Shown here piece after piece: positions 37,059-47,226 of a stretch of 64,000 nt of DNA. Every line of letters begins with the position of its first letter. Position 1 is the stretch's first letter. Both the position numbers and the translations under genes were made by a program. The stretch comes from Galeruca laticollis (taxonomy: Eukaryota > Arthropoda > Insecta > Coleoptera > Chrysomelidae). The stretch spans positions 50,522,951 through 50,586,950 of the forward strand of contig OY998178.1 of NCBI GenBank assembly GCA_963921935.1. Reading direction: 5' to 3'. The notes beneath the pieces were generated by a model. It was not told the origin of the DNA. It worked only from the letters and a program-made list of their open reading frames with translations, and made no database searches.

Positions 37059-37410
37059 GGGGAGGGTGGGACAAGTGCGACTTTTTGAATAATTCGTACT
37101 AGTGGCGACACCGGCGAAAACAATCAAGACCGTTTAGTTCCGTACCGGCAGCCGCATCGAGTCTGTGAAAAAGTCGCTGAAAAATATTAAAAAGAAGGTA
37201 AATATAATTTTTGTTTTGTTTTCATCATATTGCAATGTAATATTGACGATGTGTGGAATAGGGATTTTGCACAATTTAAACGCATTATCCAGATATTCTA
37301 TGATAAACATCATATAACCTAACATTTTAGCAATACCGCGTGATACCTAGACTGTTGCCAAATTTTCTTGTATTCTTTCAAATTACATTTAAAGATTTTG
37401 AGGTCAGGCT

Positions 37411-37440
37411 GGGGCAAGTGAGCTATGACTCACTTGCCCC
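37411..37440. repeat. Perfect 12-bp hairpin near the left end of the Tigger-like element
   Basis: GGGGCAAGTGAG, a 6-base loop, then CTCACTTGCCCC. The arms repeat the inner part of the TIR, so the hairpin may be two opposed transposase binding sites. Confidence 0.85.
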
Positions 37441-37601
37441 ATGTTTGTGCAAACAGTATCTACGATGATTAACCGTAAAGTTTTGGTTTTAATCTTACAC
37501 AATACGTCTGTATGTATCATAAAAATATCGTACTAGCAGCTCTGGTGTTTTAAGTAACCTCACCGGGAGTATTTTTTTGTAGTTGAGTATAGTTCGCAAC
37601 A

Positions 37602-39452
37602 ATGTCCGTAAGACTCAAAGAGGATCGTACTCAGAGGATGCCATACAGCGTGTTTTATATTCTATTCAGAAATAAGAAATGTCTATCAAGAAAGCTAGTG
37701 TGGTTTTCAAAATTACAAGAACTAGCTTACATTCACGGCTGAACCGTCAAGTGCTCAACCCAATAACAGACTTAGGTAGGTTCAAGCCCGTCTTTACTGA
37801 AGCAATGGAAAATTATTTACGTGACCATGCATTACATTTGGAAAAGCTTTTTCATGATCTCTCAACAAGCGACCTCCGACGAATTGCTTTTCAATTTGCT
37901 GAAATCAACCAATTGAATCATCCTTTTAATAAAGAACGGAAAGTAGCCGGAAAATACTGGTTAATATCATTTTTAAAACGTCATGGTAACTTATCTATAA
38001 GAAGACCTGAAGCAACCAGCATGGCAAGAGTGACAGGATTTTCAAAATACAGAGTAACAGAGTTTTTTTCAAATTGAAAAGAGGTTATGAAAAAGTACGA
38101 ATCTCTCCCAAATCGTATTTTTAATTGCGATGAGACAGGTATTACATGCGTCTAAGAATCGGGAAAAATATTAGCCGAAAAAGGAAGAAAGCAAGTAGGA
38201 AGGTTAACTTCATTGTAAAGAGGAAAAAACACAACTCTACTAGGAACATTTATACCACCATTTATGATATTTCCTCGTGTGAGAATTAATTAAACTTTGT
38301 TAAGTAATGCGTTTCCTGGAACAGTAGGATTTCCGGCTCCATCAGGATGGATAGGCGCTGACTTGTTCCTTAAATTTTTGAAGCATTTCATAGACTGTAC
38401 AAAAACAACTAAAGAGTATCCGAGTCTACTGATATAGGACGGTCATGCAAGTCACAAGTCCATTGAAGCAACAAAACTGGCTAGAGATTCTGGAGTTGCT
38501 CTTCTGACTTTACTATCACATACTTCAAACAGGCTACAGCCTCTCGACGTAAGTGTATTCGGACCTTTAAAAACTTATCTCGCAAAAGAAATGGATAATT
38601 GGCTCACGAATCATCCTGGTTCTAGAATAACCGAATATGATATGGCTCCTATTCTTAAAAGTGCCCTTATCAACGTACTTACTCCAAAAAATATCATCAA
38701 CGGTTTTGAGAAAACAGGAATCTATCCATATGATCCAGACGTGTTTCAAGAGAGCGACTTTGAAGCGGACGAAAACATTCTCTAGAAATCTACCATAAGA
38801 GAAAATTATTCTTCCGAAAACTCGTCAAATCAGCCTAATCCGGAGGTACCTGTAGAGAAAAAACCTGATCTAAAGTTTCCTGAAGAGGAAATCGATAGCA
38901 ATTCTAAGATATTGCCATCTTCTTTAGAGCCTACAAAACAACTGTCATGCAGTGCTCTTAAATATTTTAGAGCTTGATCAGCCGTCGCCGTCGTGCAGTT
39001 ACGTCCCAATTTAGAAATTCAGTCCAATCCCAAAACCATCTTAGGAGAAAAAAAATACCAGAAAGGTGTCCAGAAACATCGAGAAGTATCCAAAATAATT
39101 ACCAGTTCCTCTTACAAGGACCAACTAGAAGAGAAGTTGAAAAATAAATTGAACACATCTGAAGTTCAATTGATCAAAAAGAATCTTGGTAATCCAGAGC
39201 CGAGTTCAGGTGTTGAGAAATTCACAAGAAAAAAAATTCGAAAAAAAAACATGAAAAGTGCATATGCAGTGCCAAAAATGATATCAGAAGAAGAGAAAGC
39301 CACACTATGCGTGTTTTGTCACGAAACGTATGGTGATCGACCCTCATCACGACGAATGGATCAGTTACATAAAATGTAATTCCTGGATGCACGAAAAGTG
39401 TTCAGATAACGAACCAGGTGCCAACAGTTATGTTTGTGACAACTGCCGTTAA
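37602..39452 (+). pseudogene. pogo/Tigger-like transposase with C-terminal PHD finger
   Basis: The start ATG at 37602 opens a short N-terminal part that a frameshift near 37670 joins to MSIKKASVVFKITRTSLHSR, the pipsqueak-type helix-turn-helix. A CENP-B-like second HTH region follows (SDLRRIAFQFAE, KYWLISFLKRHG). The DDE_1 catalytic core has IFNCDETGI (about 38110), DGHASHKSIEA (about 38440) and SNRLQPLDVSVFGPLK (about 38530). A long polar linker with a Lys-rich stretch precedes a PHD-type zinc finger: CVFCHETYGDRPS, then, after a frameshift near 39355, IKCNSWMHEKC and YVCDNC to a TAA at about 39450-39452. Stops near 38075, 38152, 38217, 38289, 38435, 38785 and 38978 inactivate it. PHD tails of this kind are usual in insect Tigger relatives. 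Confidence 0.85.
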
Positions 39453-39668
39453 TAAATTGCATAAGGACTCACTTGCTCCGTATTAGTGACTCAGTTACCC
39501 CATTCTCTGGGGCAAGAATTTAAAGAATCTTTTTTTATGAAGACTTGATGTTTTGTTTGATTTTTAGTGATGAGTTGATTCTTAACGAATTGAAGATTGT
39601 TTAATTTATAGAAATAAAAAATTATATGTCGGCAAACCTTAAGGTGTCTAGCTTGCCCCACTCTCCCC

Positions 39669-39835
39669 TATTTACTATCGTTAGATGTTTTTTCATAAAT
39701 ACTGTAAATCACAATCATAAATTTTTTGAAAAGTAATAAAAACATGGGTGCGATATATACCTTTACAAAATCGCGCGTAGCCAAAACTTTACCTTTTTGA
39801 GATACGCCCTTTTTGCTTAGGAGAGCAGTTTTATC
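39669..39835. other. Spacer
   Basis: Short spacer between the Tigger-like element and the next mariner fragment. Confidence 0.5.
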
Positions 39836-40468
39836 AAACAAATTATGTTTTCTGATGAGGCTACATTTTTCCTAAATGGATCAGTTAATCGTCAAAATTG
39901 CAGATACTGGACTAAGGATAATCCTCACTGGATGACTGAAGGTCATACTCATCACCCTCAGAAAATCAATGTCTGGGCGGGAATAATTAATGACACAATT
40001 AGTGGTCCTCATTTTTTTGAAGAAAATATTACGGCTGAACGTTATCTGGAATTTATTTGAATAGAAGTTATACAAATCCGTTCCAACATGTTTCCAAATG
40101 CCAACAATACTAACTTACCAGATGATAGTATCCGGTTACAACAAGACGGTGCACCCTTGCATTATTCACGTAATATTCGCGAATTTTTGAACCAGTGTTT
40201 TCTTAGGAGGTGGATTGGTAGTCGAGGATCAATAGAGCGACCCCCAACTTCTCCTTACCTTACAACTCTAAATTTTTTTCTATTGGGTTATTTGAAATTT
40301 AAGGTTTATTTAGAAAAACCGCACAATCTACAAGCGTTGCAGGACCGAATTATAGAAGAAGTTAATAGAATTACTCCCTAAGTTATTCGTAATGTGCAAG
40401 AAGAATGTGTTCGTCGATTTAGTTATTGGCAAGAGACCGGTGGATGGTATTTTGAGCAGTCAATTTAG
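39836..40468 (+). pseudogene. Mariner-like transposase fragment with lost third catalytic Asp
   Basis: The catalytic core starts with MFSDEATFFLNGSVNR (first Asp), followed by KINVWAGIINDTISGPHFFEE and LQQDGAPLHYSRNI (second Asp, about 40141). The third block reads SPYLTTLNFFLLGYLKF, with Asn where relatives have the catalytic Asp and Tyr for the upstream Asp, so the enzyme is dead. Stops at 40058-40060 and 40379-40381 also break it. The C-terminal block (VRRFSYWQETGGWYFEQ) is readable to 40468. The closest relative here is the element A protein (VNRHICRIWG-like block). The N-terminal HTH and TIRs were not found. Confidence 0.8.
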
Positions 40469-42440
40469 CTGAAAAGTATTATGTAATAATTAATTTAATA
40501 CTGCAGTTCGTTTTTTGTAAATTTATTCACTGATTAAATTAAATTACTTTATATTTTCCCCGTATAAACATTAGTCAGTGTATGATACTGCTGAATAAAT
40601 TATTAAAAATCCTTTCAAATGAGGTATTGCAAGACCCAAATTACAATTTAAAAAAATCAACGATCACGTCACGGTGTCAAAACTGGTGACGTCATAATTT
40701 TCGCACAATATAAAAAAATTGGCGTTTGAAATTAAAATTTTAATTTCCAAAACCTTCGAATATGTTAATCATCACATTAACGTAACAAGATTGGTTCATG
40801 AGTAGACCCGACCACCACTGCGTAGAAATGAGCCCTTACGGGTCTAATTTATTATAAAAGTATCTTAAATTGCCTAGTGATGTATTGTAGTTACATAATC
40901 AAGGATGAGTACTTCTAATTTATTACCCAGAAACTGCTAGCGTAATTTATATATCGCTTGTATGTAGTACCTTGACATTTGTGAGGCATTAATTAATTGT
41001 GTAGAAAATATACATTAAAAAGTTGATCATTGAATAAAATTCAAGTGAAATCTCTTCAAACACTTCGAACATATATACATTTACAATTCACCAACGGTTT
41101 TTGCATACGATTATGTAAAAATGTAAACACACTTGTTGTTCAAATTCTGATAAAATAAATAAAAAACAAGCTGGTTTATGTGTCAAATTATATTAAGTAT
41201 TACTGTTAATTTCACAGAAATTTTTTACTGAGCAAATACAACTTATTTTGCTCTCCTCTACTTACCTATCCTAACAATGGGGCCACCTTTTCTTGAAGCA
41301 CCCTGTATACGATAATATCAGCATAAAATTCAGACTAAAGTAAAGCCCAAGAAGAGACAACTCATTGAATGTAAATGCTAGAGGTACAAAAATATCTCCA
41401 ATCAAAAATATTTTTAAACTTATTCCAAGTATCTCTGATGGGACGATGTTTCTCATATAAATTACCATTTAATTTCAAATACATACCTAATAATTATACA
41501 CGCAATTTCTCTTCTAAAATCTCCAAAGCGATTCTCATTAGACTGCAAGAGTATCAGCTCTAAAATGTCAATTACACCGTCGTGACAACCCGTTTTACAT
41601 ACTATACAAGTGTATAGATCGTTATCTGCGTTTCTACCAAATATCGCCTTTGATCTGATATTTTGCTTACGCAAAAATTGGCTCTCGTGCGCACGGTGCT
41701 GTCACCATATCAGGCTTTCAGCGTTATATGTATAACAGAATTAAAATAATTGCTCGTGCTGATTACAAGAACCACTAGCGCAACGATATACCAGGTTAAT
41801 CTAAAATATTAGGCATCCTAAAAGGACATATGCATATCGTCGGCCTAATGCGAAAATTGCACAAGTCCCAAAACGCAAATTTCACAGGAGAGCAAAAAAA
41901 CTATTTTATTTCTTTAAAAATAATGTAATTTGGGTGAAAGTGGAATTTGGATTGAAAAAAACATTGGGGAACTGCTATTAAGTTCTTTTTATAATAGTTA
42001 CCTGTTGAAAAATAAAGAAGTTATGCAAAATTGATTCTTATATCCAGTACAAAGAGGGACTTGCAAAATTCACATAATATAACAACGCTAGTATTTACCT
42101 ACCTTAGGCAATATTTTTATTGAATCGAAAATAACTACTAATAAAACAACATTAAAGTACTTGGAAGATAATAGTACATAACTTAAAATATTAAAAATAA
42201 TCAAACGGTTTAGTCTTATGGTTAATAAGTTATTCATGTCTTAGATTGTCATAAAAATCATGATAATCTTTGGCAAGAGATTTTTTCAAAAACATAAGAT
42301 GTTCAAACTTTTCTTTTAGGCTTATTTCAGAATGAATTAGGGCTATTGTAGAGAGTAGCATGACGCGACTTCGGAAAAATTTCAATGCAGTTTTTCGTTT
42401 TGGTGTTCCTAGATGCCAAAATCACCCTCCGTTCCAAAAG
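40469..42440. other. No gene recognised
   Basis: AT-rich. The word TACAGGGTGCTTCAAG, read on the minus strand near 41297-41312, looks like a lone end of a CAGGGTG-type element. A minus-strand open stretch at about 41674-41475 ends at a donor-like GTATGT but has no recognisable domain. Confidence 0.4.
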
Positions 42441-42488
<48 letters not shown>

Positions 42489-42525
42489 AGTATATATATG
42501 TATATATATTTATATATGTATATAT

Positions 42526-42580
<55 letters not shown>
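42441..42580. repeat. (TA)n microsatellite, imperfect, ~140 bp
   Basis: Alternating T and A with occasional TG and TT interruptions. It borders the 299-bp tandem repeat. Confidence 0.95.
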
Positions 42581-42582
42581 TT

Positions 42583-43300
42583 TATAACGGAATTTGCAAG
42601 CACGATAGAGGGCGTATTTTTTGACGGATCGAAACCAAACTCGCTACAATAATTGGTTAGGCCAAAATATTGAACGAGTTCCTTAATGAGCCAAATCGGT
42701 CTAGTAAAAACAAAATGGCGGCCTGTCAAAGTTGAAAAAAAATCGTATTTCCTTTGTTTTTCATTTGACGCAAAAAAGTTACTAAGCTTTTTCATAGACC
42801 TTAACACGTTCTACATTTTTTGTATTCAACATTTTTCTCTAAATCGTACATTAAAACATTTATTTAAGAAAATTCACAAATTATAACGGAATTTGTAAGC
42901 ACTATAGAGGGCGTATTTTTTGACGGATCGAAACCAAACTCGCTACAAAAATCGGTTAGGCCAAAATATTGGACGAGTTCGTTAATGAGCCAAATCGGCA
43001 AAGTAAAAACAGAATGGCGGCCTGTCAAATTTGAAAAAAAAATCGTATTTCCTTTGTTTTTCATTTGAGGCAAAAAAGAGCTTTTTATAGACCTTAACAC
43101 GTTCTACAACTTTTGTATTCAACATTTTTCTCTAAATTGTACATTGAAACATTTATTCAAGAAAATTCACAAATTTACTAGAATTTTTTTTTATTATTTT
43201 GTTTTTGATTTGACGCCAGAATGTTACTTTGGTTTTTTGTACATCTCAAAACATTCTATCACTTTTGTATCTAACTTTTTATTTTGTGTTTTATGCAAAC
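42583..43300. repeat. Tandem repeat, 299-bp unit, two copies and part of a third
   Basis: ATAACGGAATTTG(C/T)AAGCAC(G/T)ATAG begins the units at about 42584 and 42883, and text between them such as GACGGATCGAAACCAAACTC and AAATGGCGGCCTGTCAAA recurs. A diverged third piece covers about 43140-43300. No protein is encoded. Together with the adjoining (TA)n this may be a non-autonomous element with internal repeats. Confidence 0.8.
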
Positions 43301-43785
43301 ATGTCACTGAAATAAGCCTGTCCAATTGGTCCTGTGCCATTGGGATTTTTTTAATTTTCTAATGTTCTTTGTACAATAAGGCAAGAGAGTCAATTGATAC
43401 ATAATTTAAATTTGGTTTTTATCTCATAGGCATACTCGATTTTACCGCCTGGATTATACTTCAGAGCTCTAAGATTGTTGACAGTTGGATCACCAACTTT
43501 AAATCCAGATATAATTGATTTTATTAAATTTCGTTTACCAAAGTTTATGAAAAAAGTATAATCCAAATAGTTCACCTCATACGGTCTAGGCTTTTTTCGA
43601 GCCAATTTACATAGGGAGACATAATCAGCTGGCAAATTAATTGTTCTACCAATTAATTGCCTTTCTATGGTAGAGTGCATCGAGTCACACTCCATTTGGG
43701 TGTAACACTTTTCTAAATGTTTCTGGATGATAGAAACATGTTTTTATAGTACAAGATTTAACAAGGCGCTACAACCGTCACTATA

Positions 43786-45717
43786 CAGGGTGATTCATAA
43801 CTATTGGGACATAGGCTAAGGGTAGATTGTTTGGACCAAAATATTGCGATAGGACCAAATATACCTCAATAAAATATTGCTGTGGAAAAAGATAAAGGGC
43901 GTTAAAGTTGAATTTTTTTTTTCATTTTTTGCTAATAATGTTTCTTTATATTTATCGATTGTTATCAAAATCGGCACAAAGACATAATTTTATACTAGCA
44001 ATATTATTTTATGTATCATTTGACATTTTGTTACAGGGGGAGCCTCGCGAAGGATTTCTGATGATGAAATTGACTGGTAACTTTTTTTGACGAAACTTTT
44101 TAGTAATTTTTATTAAAAAATATGACATAAACATCATTTCTACGTAATATTGGTACCCTTGTTCAAACACGATATTCTCATTCGTTTTCGATAAAAACGC
44201 AATTGAACAGTTCAGAGTATCGGAAGGGGATTTCAAGTAACGGGCAATAAAAAAACTTGTATCTTAATGCTTTTATTTCGACGATAAAGCATAATAGAAA
44301 ACAATGTAACATAAAAAGAGCAAACTAAAATTAAGTGTTCTACGTGGCCTCCTCCGACTTCTATGCCTTTTCTAATTCTTTTGATAAAGGACTTTCGAAC
44401 TTCAAAGAACATATTATTCTGTCCCCTTATAAAGTTAGCCGCATTTTGTATTTTCCTCCAGAGTTCGTCTCTCGAGTTAATTTCATTGGCATAAACTAAG
44501 GACTTCATATGTCTCCAAACATAAAAATCAAGCGGGTTATAGTCAGGACTTCTTGGTGCCCATTCAAAATCACTTCCTCTGTCAATCCATCGTTGAGGAA
44601 ATATGTTATTTAGATGATTTTTAACAACTAAAGGGAAATAAGGTGGAGCTCCATCCTGCATAAACCACATTTTATTTGTTACAGCTAGTGACAGATTATC
44701 CAAAATATAGCTAAAAGTATTTTGAAAAAAAAATAAATAAGAAGAAGAAGCAAATTTTGAACAGGATTGAAGTGATACGGATGGAACTTTACTTTTTTTA
44801 GAATTCTAATAATAGACGACTGACTTACTCCTGTTGCTGATGACAAATGACGTGAACTTACTGTAGGATTTTCATCTATTCGAACCAAAATTTCATCTTA
44901 TTGATTAGGTGAAATTTGTTTCGGACGACCACCTTGATTTTTAATGTCAAATGACTCGGTTTCACCCAAACGATGAAATAGATTTGGGAAAGTCTTATGA
45001 TTTGGTTGCCTTCTGCCTGGATATAACTATTCATACCTTCTGGCTGCAGAGCGCCCGTAAAAATGTTCTTGTGCGTATACACAAATCATATCCCGCATTT
45101 CTGGATTCGTAAAATGATTGTGACGAGGCATTTCAATCGAAAGAGTATATGATAGCTTCAGAAAATGCAACAATTGACTATAAACTCGCAGAAAAAAATA
45201 CTCACTGACAAGAAATGTCATTTACCAGCAACAATTATCTGACAGTCCAAAGCACACTTTTCATAAATGAAATCCGCTTCCGATACTCTGAACTGTTCAA
45301 TTGCGTTTTTCTCGAAAACGAATGAGAATATCGTGTTTGAACAAGAGTACCAATATTACGTAGTAACAATTTTTATGTCATATTTTTTGATAAAAATCAC
45401 AAAAAAGTTTCGTCAAAAAAAGTTACCAGTCAATTTCATCATCAGAAATCCTTCACGAGGCTCCCCCTGTAACAAAATGGTAAATGATACATAAAATAAT
45501 ATTGCCTGTATGAAATTATGGCTCTGTGCCGATTTTGGTAACAATCAATAAATCCACAGTGAAATTATTAGCAAAAAACGAAAAAAAAAATTCAACTTTA
45601 ACGCCCTTTATCTTTTTCCACAGAAATATTTAATTGAGGTATATTTGGTCCTATCGCCATATTTTGGTCCAAAAAATCTACCCTTAGCGTATGTCCCAAT
45701 AGTTATGAATCGCCCTG
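43786..45717 (-). mobile_element. Mariner-like element D, 1932 bp, with ~450-bp TIRs and TA flanks
   Basis: The left end CAGGGTGATTCATAACTATT (43786) and the right end, inverted, AATAGTTATGAATCGCCCTG (45717) each border TA. The inverted arms run about 43786-44236 and 45264-45717, sharing GATACTCTGAACTGTTCAATTGCG and AGGGGGAGCCTCGCGAAGG-like text. It sits inside the Sola-like gene, whose frame continues on both sides, and it encodes a minus-strand transposase with an internal deletion. Confidence 0.9.
44320..45131 (-). pseudogene. Mariner-like (DD41D spacing) transposase, internal deletion
   Basis: The start ATG at 45129-45131 opens MPRHNHFTNPEMRDMICVYA, a DUF4817-type DNA-binding region. It continues across a frameshift near 45030 (QPNHKTFPNLFHRLGE) to RIDENPTVSSRHLSSATGVS, the second HTH, and KVKFHPYHFNPVQN. 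The sequence then jumps to TNKMWFMQDGAPPYFP (second Asp, about 44660), leaving out the ~100 residues with the first catalytic Asp. APRSPDYNPLDFYVW carries the third Asp, 41 residues after the second. The end, GGGHVEHL, is near 44335; the frame runs on to 44233. The catalytic triad is incomplete, so it could bind ends but not cut. Confidence 0.85.
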
Positions 45718-46534
45718 TATAATATAATTTGTTGCATTGACTCAAGCTGGGTAAATTACATTATTAATCAAGTAGTTACAAATTATTGATGAAAAACAGT
45801 TGGCACTGAGCTCCCCTTGACCTTCGTGCCAAAGAAAACAATATCCATCTTTAGAATGCAAATCAAATACTGTAAAATTGTGTACAATAAGCTTCGTGCG
45901 ATAGTATAGAGCTGATACGTTCGATTTCGGGCACAACAGTACTGACTGGAGGTCCATTGTGAATACCCTATTTTTGGAATTTTTGTCTTCTGCTTTTGCT
46001 GCCCGTGCTTCTTCTTTCTTGATAATTTGTTCCCTGTATACAGATTCCTCTACGTTTTTCGTCTTGTAGCCTACGCAGACATCGCATTCGTCTTTCTTTG
46101 GCAAAAACAATGCAAGATTTAGATCTTTAAACATGTTTGAGAATGTCGCAATGTATTAGGGAGCTACATTATGTTCTACACACCAATTATCTTAATAAAG
46201 TAAATAAAGCTCCGATTTGGTTTTAAACGTTGGCTCTACATATAATTTTGTTGACGATTTGCGACAATAGTTTGATTCAAGTTTAGGCAGTTCTTCACAG
46301 AATTTTTTCAAATGTATCCTTCCTTCATCAAAACGTTATACTTTTCCACCCAACCTATCTAATATGCGCGAAAAGTATTGGTTTGCCGCAAAAAAAGTTG
46401 GAACTGTGAAAAAATGTTGGAGTTATTTTTACGTTTTCCATCAACAACAACACGAAAAAACGGTTTTTAGAAAAAAAATCCTGTGTGTATGTCATCGTCG
46501 TCGTTGTCGTTGGCCACATTTAGTTACATGTCTT

Positions 46535-46860
46535 GTTAGCACGATACAGCCTCCGGAGTGCAACAAGTCGCCAATTTTTTGATTGAATATTGTTAAGGAC
46601 ATCTCACAGATGAACCTTATTTTCAGCTCACCAAAGCCAGTACAACGGGTGTTATGGTACTTGAAGTACGACATTTTAATAATTTTTTGAAAAATTTCAG
46701 TTTGTTAGCACGATACGGCCACTGGAGTTCCACAAGTCACCAGTTTTATGAATGAATATTATTCAGAACATCACACAGATGATTCCTATTGAGATTCAGC
46801 TCACCAGAGCCAGTACAACAGGTGCTATAGTACTTTAAGTACGATATTTTTATTAGTGTA
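46535..46860. repeat. ~172-bp repeat units 1 and 2 (left of PLE)
   Basis: GTTAGCACGATAC at 46535 and 46704, the same unit as at 22753-23345. Confidence 0.8.
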
Positions 46861-46914
46861 TTTAAATGAAACTCAAGGTCTCTAGTTAATTCCACAATAT
46901 AATACAAGTTATTG

Positions 46915-46980
46915 AAAATTCTAAAAAATTGACAATTGTTTCGATAAATCAATATCATCGTCAGAATGACAGAAGTTACA
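46915..46980 (-). ncRNA. Hammerhead-ribozyme-like motif in PLE 3' region
   Basis: On the minus strand: the conserved CTGACGA (46958-46964), one extra base, stem II (GATA/TATC with a 6-base loop), GAAAC, a minimal stem III (ACAA/TTGT, no loop) and then C at the expected cleavage position (GTC, 46931-46933). Stem I can form from ATT/AAT plus, beyond an internal loop, TTCT/AGAA. Very short stem III is known for PLE hammerheads, which are thought to work as dimers. Published PLE hammerheads make the assignment plausible; activity is inference. Confidence 0.65.
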
Positions 46981-47226
46981 TTTCATTTTATGCCTACCTG
47001 ATGTTTAGTAGTTATATTTTTGGCTAGACTAAGAAGTAACCTAACTTGTGATTGGCTTAATATATGTTTATAGAAAAAGAAGAAGATGTGATATTACAAA
47101 TATTGAAGCTTAGATATTATTAGCCCTATGGTGATATCCTGGATATCATTTTTCCAATTAAGATCAGTATAACTGTGCAATGATATAGAAAACCAGGAAA
47201 ACTATATCTGCTGATCTTTACAATTA

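Larger units (their letters stand above)
37059..39668 (+). mobile_element. pogo/Tigger-type element with TA flanks, 2610 bp
   Basis: The left end GGGGAGGGTGGGACAAG (37059) and right end CTTGCCCCACTCTCCCC (39668) are inverted copies next to TA (37057-37058 and 39669-39670), as expected for this superfamily. The subterminal word ACTTGCCCC/GGGGCAAGT recurs inside: twice in the hairpin at 37411-37440 and, changed, near 39470-39525. The element encloses a complete-length but mutated transposase. Confidence 0.9.

Noticed and set aside
41475..41674. Minus-strand open stretch with CIVCKTGC and a donor-like GTATGT
   Set aside because: Only one Cys pair is present, no zinc-finger pattern completes, there is no ATG start, and no partner exon was found.
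42360..42807. Open frames rich in Tyr-Ile repeats over (TA)n, also at 57517-57600, 59380-59437, 60860-60920 and 62160-62286
   Set aside because: They are translations of alternating TA and carry no coding signal.
46492..46674. Minus-strand frame over the 172-bp units
   Set aside because: It lies in tandem-repeat DNA, is not conserved between units, and has no motif.
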